Shown here: one piece after another, positions 34,502 to 43,165 of the stretch
How positions within the stretch are numbered: the stretch's first letter is position 1
How the letters are laid out: every line of letters starts with the position of its first letter
Origin: Massilia sp. IC2-278
Lineage (GTDB): Bacteria; Pseudomonadota; Gammaproteobacteria; Burkholderiales; Burkholderiaceae_D
DNA: 64,000 nt
Reading direction: 5' to 3'
NCBI RefSeq assembly: GCF_020708045.1
Contig: NZ_JAJFES010000001.1
Span: forward strand, 372,001-436,000
Notes under the pieces: model-generated
What the model was told of the DNA's origin: nothing
The model's database searches: none
Seen by the model: only the letters and a program-made list of their open reading frames with translations
Program-made: the position numbers and the translations under genes

Positions 34502-36852
34502 GACTGATTCTCCTCAAATGAATAAGCGCTCGTGGCACCGAAACCTAGCAGGGGGAAGATGAAAAACAGGAGGTGCGAGCCGCCCGCAGACAGGAAGCTC
34601 ATCGGCTGTCCCATGATCGGGAAGAAGGACAGGTTCGTCCCCCAGGACAGCAGGAAGTGGCCGAACACGAAGGCCGCGCCGCCGCACAGCACGAAGCAGC
34701 GGAAGCGTCCTTGCCAGGCATGGCGGAAGTCGCGCGCGCCGGCCGCCGCCATCCAGGCGCGCAGCGCCGCCTGCAGCAGCGCGCACAGGAACAGCGCCTG
34801 CAGCGCCCACAAGGCCAGCGCGGCGCCCAGGCCGTGGCGGTTCAGGAAGAAGGATGGCGCGAAGTCGTCCTGCACCGCCGGAATGGCCAGCGCATCGGGG
34901 GCGCTGGCGCCCAGCGCGGCCAGGCCGAACACGCCGTCGGCGCCCATCCAACCGCCTTCCAGGATGGCGCGGGCGCCGAGCAGCAGCTGCTGGCCGGTAT
35001 GCGGATGCGCGGCCGGGTCGAGCCAGACCAGGAAGCGCTCGCCGTAGAAATTCCAGTGCGCGATCTGGCCCGGGTCGGCGGCGCGCAGCAGGCCGATGGC
35101 GCCGACCACGCCGACCGCCAGCAGGCACAGCGCCGCCGTCGCCAGCCGCTGGCGCGCCGCCAGCGACCAGGCCAGCAGCATCGCCGCGCCCCAGACCAGC
35201 AGCAGGATCAGCGGGGAATAATCGTCGACCTGGACCAGGGCCACGGCCAGCAGCACGATGAACAGCAGCGCCGGCGAGGCCAGGCGCAGCCAGCGCAGCA
35301 GGGTGCCCTTGCCCTGGCGGGTGTCGCCGGCGCCGAGCCCAAGGGCGATGCAGTGTGCGGTCAGCACGGTCAGGGCGAGCTTGGCGAATTCCACCGGCTG
35401 CAGGTCGAACACGCCGGTCTCGCTGCCCCAGCCGACCTGCACCAGCAGGGCCAGCACGGCGCATCCGGCCAGCGCGAGCAGGGTCCATTCGACCCGCGCC
35501 TGCGAGGCCGGGCGGCGCGCCGTGCGCAGGCCCGCCAGGCCAGCAACGGCGGCGATGCCGACCAGCCCCAGGCCCAGCGTGGTGGCGGCGGCGGTTTTCT
35601 GGAAGTGGCGCATCCACGACGTGTCGGCGGCGGCCGTGCCCAGTTCCAGCTGCAGCAGCAGGCCGCCCGCCAGCAGCATCACGCCGCTGGCCAGCACGGC
35701 GTTCGGACGGCGCGGGTGCAGGCCGTACCAGAGCGCGCCCCATGCCAGCAGCAGGGTCGGCGCGATGCCGGGCGCCTGGCCGGCGCGCACGGCCAGCAGC
35801 AGGGCGAAGCCGCCCAGCGCCAGTGCGACGCCGGCGCCGAAACGCAGCGCGACTGCCGGCTGCTTGCGCCAGGCCGAGCGCCACCCGAGCAGGCCGGCCA
35901 GCAGGCCGCAGATCGCCGCCATGGCGCCGGCCCAGGGAGCACCGTCGGGCAATTGCCAGGGCTGGCGCGCCTGCCACTGCCAGCTGACGCCGTCGGGCAG
36001 CTCGGCGCGGGTGTCCGTGAAGAGGGCGACGCGGCTCACCGGCCGCAGCCGCAGGGTGTCGCCTTCGATGGCGGCCAGCAGGCGCGTGCGGCCGACGCCG
36101 AGGGCGCTCACACCGGCCAGCGGCAGTTCGCGCAGGGCCAGGTCGGCGGGAACACCGTCGACCTCGGCCAGCAGCGGCACGCGGCCGGCGCCGCTGGCGG
36201 CAAACAGGGTCGGCACGCCGTCGCTAAAAGCGATGCCGGCGCTGCCCGCTGCGGCGTCCGCGTTGCCGATGGTGGTGGCGCAGGAGAGGTTGCCGCCGAA
36301 GCTCAGGAGACGCTCGAAGCCGAGCGAGGCAGGCACGATCCGGTTCCAGAATCCGGCCAGCCGCTGGCCCGGCGAAGACTGCGGGCAGGCGCCCTGGACG
36401 CTGCCGTCGCGGCGCAGCAGGGCGCCGTCGTATTCCCAGGTGTGGCTGCCGTCGCCGAAACGCAGCAGGCCGTCGCTTGCGCTGTCGACGGTGTACTGGG
36501 CTGCGCCGAGCCGGAAGCGCTGGCCTGCCTGCAGCGCGAGCGACCCGCTGCGCGTGCGCTCGCCCGCGCCGGTTCCGTGCTCGACGCGCAGGCCTTGTAC
36601 GCCGCTGGCGCTGGCAATCAACCAGCGCCCGGCGCTGTCGCGGCGCAGGCGCAGGTGGCGCGGGTCGGCCTGGGGCGCGGCGAGTTCGGCGCGTCCGAGT
36701 TCGATCGAATGGCCGGGCGCCAGCCTTACCGTCACCTGGCTCGGAAAAAAGGCGGGCGGCATGCGCAGCACGGCCAGCGCCTGCAGGGCGCACAGCAGGG
36801 CGAGTGCGGCGGCGGCCAGCATGCCCAGGCCGCCGCGTGCGAAGCGCTTCAT
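34462..36852 (-). CDS. SEDS-family (RodA/FtsW) protein with N-terminal FHA-like segment
   Basis: 796 residues, about twice the normal length for RodA or FtsW. After one membrane segment (LGMLAAAALALLCALQALAVL, residues 9-29) about 40-130 looks like an FHA fold (IELGRAELAA; HLRLRRDSAGRWLIASA; GQRFRLGAAQYTV), then ~170 residues of unassigned beta-rich protein and a 10-helix membrane domain. SEDS landmarks: QPVEFAKLAL, GTNLSFFPIMGQPMSFLSAG and SHLLFFIF. SEDS proteins polymerise lipid II glycan strands with a class B PBP; a matching PBP starts at 16,962. Overlaps the upstream kinase by four bases (ATGA) and the downstream gene by 40. Confidence 0.82.
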   Translation of the reverse strand: MKRFARGGLGMLAAAALALLCALQALAVLRMPPAFFPSQVTVRLAPGHSIELGRAELAAPQADPRHLRLRRDSAGRWLIASASGVQGLRVEHGTGAGERTRSGSLALQAGQRFRLGAAQYTVDSASDGLLRFGDGSHTWEYDGALLRRDGSVQGACPQSSPGQRLAGFWNRIVPASLGFERLLSFGGNLSCATTIGNADAAAGSAGIAFSDGVPTLFAASGAGRVPLLAEVDGVPADLALRELPLAGVSALGVGRTRLLAAIEGDTLRLRPVSRVALFTDTRAELPDGVSWQWQARQPWQLPDGAPWAGAMAAICGLLAGLLGWRSAWRKQPAVALRFGAGVALALGGFALLLAVRAGQAPGIAPTLLLAWGALWYGLHPRRPNAVLASGVMLLAGGLLLQLELGTAAADTSWMRHFQKTAAATTLGLGLVGIAAVAGLAGLRTARRPASQARVEWTLLALAGCAVLALLVQVGWGSETGVFDLQPVEFAKLALTVLTAHCIALGLGAGDTRQGKGTLLRWLRLASPALLFIVLLAVALVQVDDYSPLILLLVWGAAMLLAWSLAARQRLATAALCLLAVGVVGAIGLLRAADPGQIAHWNFYGERFLVWLDPAAHPHTGQQLLLGARAILEGGWMGADGVFGLAALGASAPDALAIPAVQDDFAPSFFLNRHGLGAALALWALQALFLCALLQAALRAWMAAAGARDFRHAWQGRFRCFVLCGGAAFVFGHFLLSWGTNLSFFPIMGQPMSFLSAGGSHLLFFIFPLLGFGATSAYSFEENQSCRSTSNTNPWAR

Positions 36853-37823
36853 GCCGCCCTCCGTACGATGGCTTGCGGTCCGGCGGCAGCGGCGATCATG
36901 CGGCTGATCTCGAGCGCGTGGCGCGGGCGGTCCTGGCGGCGCACGGCGAGCAGGGAGCGCAGCAGGGCCAGGGCGGCGGCCGGGTCGGCATCGCCGCTGC
37001 CGGCGCGGGCGCACTGCAGGAAGTGCTCGGCCTCATCCTCGGCCAGGGAGGGCGGCAGGGCGCCGTTCCAGGCCGCCAGCAGCTGGGCGGCGCCGTCGCG
37101 GCCATGGGCGCGCCAGGCATCGGCGCAGGCGCCACTGTAGCGCAGCGTGGCGCCGTCGGTGACGAGATAGAAGAAGATGGCGCCGAGGGCGAAGTAATCG
37201 GTGCGCGCATCGGTGAGATGGCCGGCGCCCTCGGGGAAGAACTGTTCGGGCGCCTGCCAGCTGGCGGTGCCGGTATAGGTGTGGGCGCCGGCGTCGAGCA
37301 GGCTGCGGTTGGTGCCGAAGTCGGCCAGCTTCAGGGTATGCGTGGACGCGTCGAGCAGCAGATTGCCGGGTTTCAGGTCGAGGTAGCGCCAGCCGTGCTG
37401 GTGGACTTTCGCCAGCGCGGCATTGACCTGGGCAAGCCAGGCCAGCGACTGCGCCAGGCCAATGCGCCGGGCGGCGGCGTTCTGCGCGGCCATGTGGGCG
37501 GCCAGGTCGCCGTCGAGCAGTTCGAGTGCCATGGCCGGCAGGCCGTCGTGCAGGCCGTGGTCGAGCAGGCGCACGATGTGGCGCGCATCCCAGGGTGCGA
37601 GCCGGGACAGGAAGGCGATCTCGCGCGCGGCGCATTCGGCCCAGCGCGCCTGCACGGTGGGTTCGGCGCGCGTCATCTGTTCGCGGTTCACCAGCTTGAT
37701 CGCGACCTCGCCGGCAGCGCCGCCATCGGCGCGCCAGACCACGCCATAGGCCGAGCCGGCCAGCTGTTCGCGCAGCCGGTAGTGGCCGGCTGCCAGTGTC
37801 ACGATGTCGCCGCTGTGGACCAT
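36849..37823 (-). CDS. Ser/Thr protein kinase with atypical catalytic loop
   Basis: 324 residues, a bare kinase domain with no membrane segment. The ATP loop is LAGSAYGVVW, VAIKLV carries the lysine (Lys43), the catalytic loop is YLDLKPGN (147-154), so HRD has become Y-L-D while the Asp149, Lys151 and Asn154 remain, DFG is intact at 168-170, and GTASWQAPE closes the activation segment. With Asp and Asn present it may still be active, but non-RD in type. First gene of the minus run, 4-base overlap with the SEDS gene, so kinase and SEDS protein are made together. ATG at 37,821-37,823 with GGAGG upstream. Confidence 0.88.
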   Translation of the reverse strand: MVHSGDIVTLAAGHYRLREQLAGSAYGVVWRADGGAAGEVAIKLVNREQMTRAEPTVQARWAECAAREIAFLSRLAPWDARHIVRLLDHGLHDGLPAMALELLDGDLAAHMAAQNAAARRIGLAQSLAWLAQVNAALAKVHQHGWRYLDLKPGNLLLDASTHTLKLADFGTNRSLLDAGAHTYTGTASWQAPEQFFPEGAGHLTDARTDYFALGAIFFYLVTDGATLRYSGACADAWRAHGRDGAAQLLAAWNGALPPSLAEDEAEHFLQCARAGSGDADPAAALALLRSLLAVRRQDRPRHALEISRMIAAAAGPQAIVRRAA

Positions 37824-37886
37824 GCCTTCCTCCGTCGAGACGGCAGGTGCCGCCGGGAGGAACTAGCCGGGGGAAGGGGAAAGGCG

Positions 37887-37912
37887 AAAAAAAGCCGCGT
37901 CGTAACGCGGCT
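37887..37912 (-). terminator. Rho-independent terminator of the glycine-zipper gene
   Basis: On the minus strand AGCCGCGT-tacg-ACGCGGCT (37,912 to 37,893) is followed by seven T at 37,893-37,887. It lies 34 bases after the stop of the gene at 37,946 and before the kinase start, so it also insulates the kinase run. Confidence 0.85.
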
Positions 37913-37945
37913 CCGGTTGGTACTGCTTGATATGGCGGCCGTGGA

Positions 37946-38413
37946 TCAGCGGCGGTAGCCGTCGCGGTAGCCGTCGCGGCCACCGCGGTCATGGCCACGG
38001 TCCCAGTCGCGGCGGTCGTGGTCGCGGCCACGGTCCCAGCCACGGTTGTCGTGACGGTGACGCGGTTCGACGTACACGACTTCCGGCTGGCGATAGTAGC
38101 GCGGGGCCTCGTAGTAGACCGGACGCGGCTGGGCATACACCGGCGCCGGCTGGTAGTAGCCTACCGAACCGTAGCCATAGCCGCCACGGTTGCCATAATA
38201 TCGGCGGTCGTCGTGGGTGTTGATCGAATTGCCGACTGCCGCGCCGAGCACGCCGCCGACCAGGGCGCCGCCGCTGCCGCCAGCGCTACCGCCAATTGCC
38301 GCACCGAGCACCGCGCCGACCGCCGTATTGACGCCGCGGTCGCCAGCGAATGCCGAGGGCGAGACGGCGACAGCGGCCAGGATCACCGCACCAAAGCATT
38401 TTTTGTTCAACAT
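37946..38413 (-). CDS. glycine-zipper 2TM outer-membrane-type protein
   Basis: 155 residues. Signal peptide (MLNKKCFGAVILAAVAVSPS, cleaved near AFA-GDR), then a Gly-zipper segment of the SmpA/OmpA-like type (GAVLGAAIGGSAGGSGGALVG, about 33-60) and a Tyr/Arg/Asp-rich tail (about 70-155) with many DRG and YY pairs. Such proteins are found at the cell surface and are often induced by stress. Like the YXWGXW gene it has a TATAGT -10-like hexamer upstream on its strand (38,475-38,480). Followed by the terminator at 37,887-37,912. Confidence 0.85.
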   Translation of the reverse strand: MLNKKCFGAVILAAVAVSPSAFAGDRGVNTAVGAVLGAAIGGSAGGSGGALVGGVLGAAVGNSINTHDDRRYYGNRGGYGYGSVGYYQPAPVYAQPRPVYYEAPRYYRQPEVVYVEPRHRHDNRGWDRGRDHDRRDWDRGHDRGGRDGYRDGYRR

Positions 38414-38630
38414 GGCTTTTCCTTTTTACCGCAGCGCGGATCGGAGTGATCGCGGTTACGCCGGGTATGGACACACTATAGTCCCGGCCGCCGAAGGTCT
38501 CATCACCTAATACAGAATATTACAAGTGCAGAAAGCTCCGTAACATTCTTTTGACAAGCCTGGCCGGCCGGCCTTGCAGACGGCGCAGCCTGCCCCATCT
38601 AACACGCACGACTCATTCTTCCTCGCGTTT

Positions 38631-39767
38631 ATGTCAGCCCGCCGCAACCTGTCCGTCGTCCTTTCCCTGCTCATCCTGCTGCACGTGTACATCGCTGCGC
38701 GCCTGATGCCCGACATGGGGCTTGGCTTGCCCGGCTTCGTAATCGGCATCGTGCTGCTGGTGCTGTCGACGCTACTGGTGCCGGTCGGATTGCTGTCCTC
38801 GTCGTTGCGGCGGCGGCGCTGGTCGGATGGCCTGGCCTGGGTCGGCCTGCTGGCGATGGGCCTGTTCTCGTCGCTGATCGTCACGACCTTCCTGCGCGAT
38901 ATCGTGCTGCTCGCTTTACTGGCGGCAGGGCAGGGGAATGCCGTCTTTACCTACTGGAGCGCGGTGGCGGTGCCGCTGCTGGCGCTGGGCGTGAGCTTCA
39001 TCGGCTTCGTGAATGCGCGCCGCCTGGCAAGGGTGAAGCGGGTGGATGTGCCGATCGCCAATCTTCCCGAAGAATTGCACGGCTATTCGATTGCCCAGAT
39101 TTCCGACATCCACGTCGGCCCCACCATCCGCCGGCCCTACCTGAACGCCATCGTCAACCGCGTGAACGCCCTGAAGGCCGATGCGATCGCCGTCACCGGC
39201 GACCTGGTCGACGGCAGCGTGCAGCGCCTGTCCCTGCATACCCAGCCGCTGGCGCGCCTGTCGGCGCCGGATGGCGCGTTTTTCGTGACCGGCAACCACG
39301 AGTATTACTCGGGCGCCGAGGAGTGGATCGCCGAGGTGCGCCGGCTGGGGCTGACGGTGCTGCTGAACCAGCACGTGGTGCGCCAGCGCGGCGCGGCCAG
39401 GGTCTTGATCGCGGGCGTGCCGGATTTCACGGCGCATCACTTCGTGCCCAGCCACCGCAGCAACCCGCAGGCGGCCGCGGCCGGGGCGCCGGAAGAGGTG
39501 GACGTGAAGATCCTGCTCGCGCACCAGCCGCGCACGGCGCCCGCCGCCGCCGAGGCCGGGTTCGACCTGCAATTGTCCGGCCACACCCACGGCGGCCAGT
39601 TCTTCCCGTGGAATTTGTTCGTGCCGCTGCAGCAGCCTTTCGTGGCCGGCCTGCACCGGGTGCGCGATTTGTGGGTGTACACCAGCCGCGGCACCGGCTA
39701 CTGGGGACCGCCGAAGCGCTTCGGCGCGCCGTCGGAAATCACGCTGGTGCGGCTGGTGCCGGCCTAG
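38631..39767 (+). CDS. membrane-anchored metallophosphoesterase (YkuE/YaeI-like)
   Basis: 378 residues. Four hydrophobic segments in the first 130 residues (VLSLLILLHVYIAARL, IGIVLLVLSTLLVPVGLL and two more), then a calcineurin-like phosphoesterase domain with the metal-site motifs in order: DIHVG, GDLVDG, GNHEYY, then HTHGGQ. Members of this group act on lipid or UDP-sugar phosphates, but the substrate is not fixed. I start at the ATG at 38,631 (MSARRNLSVVLSL), since the earlier codons are without family support. Product at the inner membrane. Confidence 0.88.
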   Translation: MSARRNLSVVLSLLILLHVYIAARLMPDMGLGLPGFVIGIVLLVLSTLLVPVGLLSSSLRRRRWSDGLAWVGLLAMGLFSSLIVTTFLRDIVLLALLAAGQGNAVFTYWSAVAVPLLALGVSFIGFVNARRLARVKRVDVPIANLPEELHGYSIAQISDIHVGPTIRRPYLNAIVNRVNALKADAIAVTGDLVDGSVQRLSLHTQPLARLSAPDGAFFVTGNHEYYSGAEEWIAEVRRLGLTVLLNQHVVRQRGAARVLIAGVPDFTAHHFVPSHRSNPQAAAAGAPEEVDVKILLAHQPRTAPAAAEAGFDLQLSGHTHGGQFFPWNLFVPLQQPFVAGLHRVRDLWVYTSRGTGYWGPPKRFGAPSEITLVRLVPA

Positions 39768-39864
39768 CCCTCGCTGCCTCGTGCGCGGGGCGTAAAGACA
39801 GCGCAAAAGCGGCGGATGCGCTACCCTTCGATTCTTGTAAAAACTTAACCGAAGGAATTTCTGC

Positions 39865-41319
39865 ATGAATCGCCGCACCCGCCTTCCCGCCCTCGGCCTG
39901 ATGGCCGCCCTGTTCGCGAGTTCGTTTTCCGCGCCATTCGCCACCTCGGCCCAGGCTGCCAGCCCGGGCAACGATCCGGCGGCCCTGGCCAAGATCCGCG
40001 ACGCCGCCATGACGAGCGATTACGCCTGGGAACGCACGGCCGACATGACCGACCTGATCGGCCCGCGTTTGTCGGGCTCGGCCGGCGCGGCGGCGGCGGT
40101 GAACCAGGTGGCGGACGCGATGCGCAAGCTCGGCGCGAAGGTGACCCTGCAGCCGGTGAAGGTGCCGCACTGGGTGCGCGGGGCCGAGACGGGCGAACTC
40201 GTGGACTACAAGGGCAGGCCGGACGGCATCACCCAGCGCGTGGTCCTGACCGCGCTGGGCGGGTCTGGCGCGACGCCGAACGAAGGCCTGGTGGCCCCGG
40301 TGATCGTGGTGAGCAGCTTCGACGAACTGAAGGCGCGCGCCGCCGAGGTCAAGGGCCGCATCGTGCTGTTCGACGTGCCGTTCGACCAGCACATGGCCGA
40401 CCGCGGCCTGGCCGGCCCGGCCTATGGCCAGGGCTCGAACTTCCGTACCAACGGCCCGCGCATGGCGGCCGAGATGGGCGCGGCAGCGGCGCTGGTGCGT
40501 TCGGTCGGCGGCGCCAACTACCGCCTGCCGCATACCGGCAACACGGCCCTGCAGGATGGCGCACGCATCCCGGCGGCGGCGGTCAGCGTCGAAGACGCCA
40601 TGCTGATGCGCCGCCTGGCCGAGCGCGGCCCGCTGCGCATGCGCCTGCTGCTGACGCCGAAGATCCTGCCCGACGCCGACAGCTTCAATGTGATCGCCGA
40701 CTTCCCGGGCACCGACAAGCCCGACGAGGTCGTGATCGTGTCCGGCCACCTCGATTCCTGGGACCTGGCCACCGGCGCCCACGACGACGCGGCCGGCGTG
40801 GCCAGCGCGATGGCGGTGTTCGATGTCCTGAAAAAACTCGACTACCGTCCGCGCCGCACCATCCGCCTGATCGCCTGGATGAACGAAGAGAACGGCACCC
40901 GCGGCGCGCGCACCTACCTGGAAGCGCAACAGGCGAACGCCGGCAGCCACGTCGGCGCCATCGAAAGCGACAACGGGGTGGGGCGTCCGTTCGGCATGCG
41001 CGCCAGCGTGCCGGCCGCGTCCACCAGGCTGTTCGCGCCGCTGCAGGCGGCCCTGCTGCCGATCGGCGCCGCCGTGTTCCAGCGCCAGGATGCCTTGTCG
41101 ACCGGCGATCTGTCGGGCCTGGAGCGTGCCGGCGTGCCGAGCTTCGCGCCGCTGGTCGACACCTCGGCCTATTTCGACTACCACCACACGGCCGCCGACA
41201 CCCTGGACAAGGTCGATCCCGACAACCTGCGCCGCAACGTGGCGGTGATGACGGCCACGGCCTGGTTCCTCGCCAACGTCGAGGAGCCGATCGGCCGCGC
41301 CAACGTGCCGGCGAAGTAA
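39865..41319 (+). CDS. M28-family secreted peptidase (carboxypeptidase Q-like)
   Basis: 484 residues with a signal peptide (cleaved near AQA-ASP). A protease-associated insert (about 110-240) interrupts the peptidase. Zinc ligands of M28 are seen: His and Asp in SGHLDSWD, Asp in GAHDDAAG, Glu in MNEENGT, and the late His in YFDYHHTAADT. Expected to act as a periplasmic aminopeptidase or dipeptidase. The ribosome site GAAGGAATTTCTGC precedes the start. A hairpin without a T-run follows the stop (41,325-41,350). Confidence 0.92.
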   Translation: MNRRTRLPALGLMAALFASSFSAPFATSAQAASPGNDPAALAKIRDAAMTSDYAWERTADMTDLIGPRLSGSAGAAAAVNQVADAMRKLGAKVTLQPVKVPHWVRGAETGELVDYKGRPDGITQRVVLTALGGSGATPNEGLVAPVIVVSSFDELKARAAEVKGRIVLFDVPFDQHMADRGLAGPAYGQGSNFRTNGPRMAAEMGAAAALVRSVGGANYRLPHTGNTALQDGARIPAAAVSVEDAMLMRRLAERGPLRMRLLLTPKILPDADSFNVIADFPGTDKPDEVVIVSGHLDSWDLATGAHDDAAGVASAMAVFDVLKKLDYRPRRTIRLIAWMNEENGTRGARTYLEAQQANAGSHVGAIESDNGVGRPFGMRASVPAASTRLFAPLQAALLPIGAAVFQRQDALSTGDLSGLERAGVPSFAPLVDTSAYFDYHHTAADTLDKVDPDNLRRNVAVMTATAWFLANVEEPIGRANVPAK

Positions 41320-41324
41320 GCCTG

Positions 41325-41350
41325 CGGGCTGCCTGCGGACGGGCAGCCCG
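41325..41350. terminator. hairpin after M28 gene, no T-run
   Basis: GGGCTGCC (41,326-41,333) pairs with GGCAGCCC (41,342-41,349). Strong stem but no T-tract, so it may act as a transcript-end structure rather than as an intrinsic terminator. Confidence 0.35.
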
Positions 41351-41464
41351 GCGCCCGGGCCTCGCGCCCTTGTCCGGCTGCCAGGCGCTAGGCCGGTGGA
41401 CCGTACGCTGCCCATTCAGCCATTCCGGTAGACTCCTCCGCACATTATCTCAACGGAGGACACC

Positions 41465-42220
41465 ATGACTGGACGGAAGAAACTGGCAGGGCAGCGCATC
41501 GCCGTGCTCGCCGCGGACGGCTTCGAGAAAGTGGAACTCACGGCGCCGGTGGCGGCGCTGCGTGGCGCTGGCGCCGAGGTCGACATCATCTCGCTCAAAT
41601 CCGGCAAGATCCGCGGCATGAACCTGCACATGCCGGCCGACCTGATCGCCGTCGACTGGACGATCGAGGACGTGAGCGCACGCGACTACGACGGCCTGCT
41701 CATCCCGGGCGGCTTCATGAACCCGGACGCGCTGCGCCAGTCGGCCGAGGCGCGCGACTTCGTGCGCGCCTTCGACCTGCTCGACAAACCGATCGCCACG
41801 CTCTGCCACGGCCCCTGGGTGCTGGCTTCGGCGGGCCTGCTGTCGGGCCGCACCCTGACTTCGTGGCCGGGCGTGCGCGACGACATGGTGAACGCCGGCG
41901 CCACCTGGCTTGACCAGGAAGTGGTGCGCGACGGTAACCTGGTGACCAGCCGAGGCCCGCAGGACATCATGCCGTTCGTGCGCGAGATGATCCAGCTGTA
42001 CGCAGGCGGTCCGGCCAGCAGCGCCGCACTGCGCCGCCGCCATTCCGATCCACAACGCGAAAGCCCGAACGCCGTCACCGGCGCGGCGGCACGCTGGATT
42101 CCACGTTCGCCGCTCGGCGCCGTGCTCGGCTTGGCGCTGCTGGGCGCCGGCGTGATGGCGGTCCGCGCCAACAACGGCAACCGCATCTCGGCCAACGAGG
42201 CGCGGACGGCATCGGAGTAA
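41465..42220 (+). CDS. DJ-1/PfpI family protein with C-terminal membrane tail
   Basis: 251 residues. The DJ-1/PfpI fold (about 8-185) has the nucleophile elbow LCHGPWVLAS with Cys and the E/D-rich N-terminal helix (ADGFEKVELTAPV). Family members are proteases, glyoxalases or stress chaperones; YhbO-like is the nearest by eye. The unusual part is the added C-terminus (about 190-251): an Ala/Arg linker and a hydrophobic segment (LGAVLGLALLGAGVMAVRA) that would anchor it to the membrane. A GGAGGACACC box precedes the start. Confidence 0.88.
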   Translation: MTGRKKLAGQRIAVLAADGFEKVELTAPVAALRGAGAEVDIISLKSGKIRGMNLHMPADLIAVDWTIEDVSARDYDGLLIPGGFMNPDALRQSAEARDFVRAFDLLDKPIATLCHGPWVLASAGLLSGRTLTSWPGVRDDMVNAGATWLDQEVVRDGNLVTSRGPQDIMPFVREMIQLYAGGPASSAALRRRHSDPQRESPNAVTGAAARWIPRSPLGAVLGLALLGAGVMAVRANNGNRISANEARTASE

Positions 42221-42245
42221 GACGAGGCACCGCTGCGCGCACGCA

Positions 42246-42437
42246 GTGATGCGTGTGCGCAGTGTGCAGGAGTCAGTGTGCAGCTCACCGCTCACTGAGT
42301 CACTGCGCACTGCGTCACTGCGCACTGTCTTACTGCGTCACTGCGCACCGCTTCACTGCTCGCTGTTCGGTGCGCAATACTCGCTGCGCAAAACTCGCTG
42401 CTCGATGGACGATGCACGATGCACGATGCACGATGCT
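42246..42437. repeat. low-complexity tandem-repeat tract
   Basis: The 324-base gap between the DJ-1 and DUF1566-like genes is filled by short repeats: first about ten copies of a CACTGCG/GCACTG-type unit (42,250-42,360), then five 7-base CGATGCA units at 42,403-42,437 (the first and last with one change). No reading frame or promoter is evident. The pattern is unlike the compact gaps elsewhere in the window. Confidence 0.6.
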
Positions 42438-42544
42438 CGAGGCGTTCCAGCGGATCGCAGGTGCAGGCCCGCAGTCCAGCTGCGCGCCCACCGGCGGCAG
42501 GCACGCCCTCCCTGCTCGGGTACCAGCGTGCCTTCCTGTGCTGC

Positions 42545-42916
42545 CTATTCGATCAGGATGCGCCTGACTGCGCGCGCATGTCCGCGGAAGGGCCGGCCGT
42601 AGACGGTTTGGATACCGCTGGCAAAGTTCTCGCCCCAGACCAGCTGGGAACGGGTCTCGTGGGCCTCGGACGACCAATACCACTCCCTCTCGAATTGCTC
42701 GCGCAGGTTGGCGAACAGCAGCGACAGCTCGCGCCGGTTCGGCAGTTCGCCGCCCTGGCTGCCTGCCCAGTCGAGCGCGCCGGGCCAGCTGATGTCGCCC
42801 AGGTCGCCGGGCAGCAGGATCAGGTGGTGGTCGGCCTCGCCATCCTTGCCGAGGATGACCCCGGCGTAGTGCTCGCCTTCCTTCAAGGTTTCGCGTAGTT
42901 GCATATAAATGCCCAT
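42545..42916 (-). CDS. DUF1566/Lcl-like protein
   Basis: 123 residues. The C-terminal 90 match the DUF1566 pattern: GDLGDISWPGALDWAGSQG, then LPNRRELSLLFANL, a WYWSS aromatic run, and IQTVYGRPFRGHARAVR. In larger proteins this module is a carbohydrate- or protein-binding add-on; here it stands alone. Start at ATG 42,914-42,916, with GAGG five bases upstream; a longer start at 42,994 is possible but unsupported. Faces the beta-helix genes divergently. Confidence 0.72.
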   Translation of the reverse strand: MGIYMQLRETLKEGEHYAGVILGKDGEADHHLILLPGDLGDISWPGALDWAGSQGGELPNRRELSLLFANLREQFEREWYWSSEAHETRSQLVWGENFASGIQTVYGRPFRGHARAVRRILIE

Positions 42917-43052
42917 CGTATCCTCGTGCGTCAGTGTATGCGGTCCTGTAAGACACCGGCCTCTGCGCATTAGTTGCTGCTCAAGATACGACATGGATCA
43001 GAGCACTGTTTGATTTCAGAAGAATAAAGGCGTTTGATCCTTTGTTACTTGC

Positions 43053-43165
43053 AGAAAATTTTTTTTGAGAAAAAGTTGAACTAAGGAAGTTTCCTCCCCT
43101 CAAAGGTTACGTATTCGCGTTTTACACGCTTCCATTTTTTACCTTTGACGTTAGGAACTTCTCGC
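43053..43165 (+). promoter_or_regulatory. conserved leader of beta-helix gene 1
   Basis: Shares with the leaders at 44,735-44,818 and 46,479-46,563 the ordered words AAATTTTTTTTGA, GTTGAACT, GGAAGTTTCC, CTCAAAGGTTACGTAT and ACGTTAGGAA just before the start. The last word contains the ribosome site. No clear -35/-10 pair could be assigned, so this may be a promoter with a transcript leader. Confidence 0.6.

Noticed and set aside
16962..37823. reading the locus as a type VI secretion control set (PpkA, PppA, Fha)
   Set aside because: No Hcp, VgrG, TssB/C or other structural type VI genes are in the window, and SEDS/PBP partners do not fit.
42246..42440. CRISPR array
   Set aside because: Repeat units are 7 to about 13 bases with no spacers of constant length and no cas genes.
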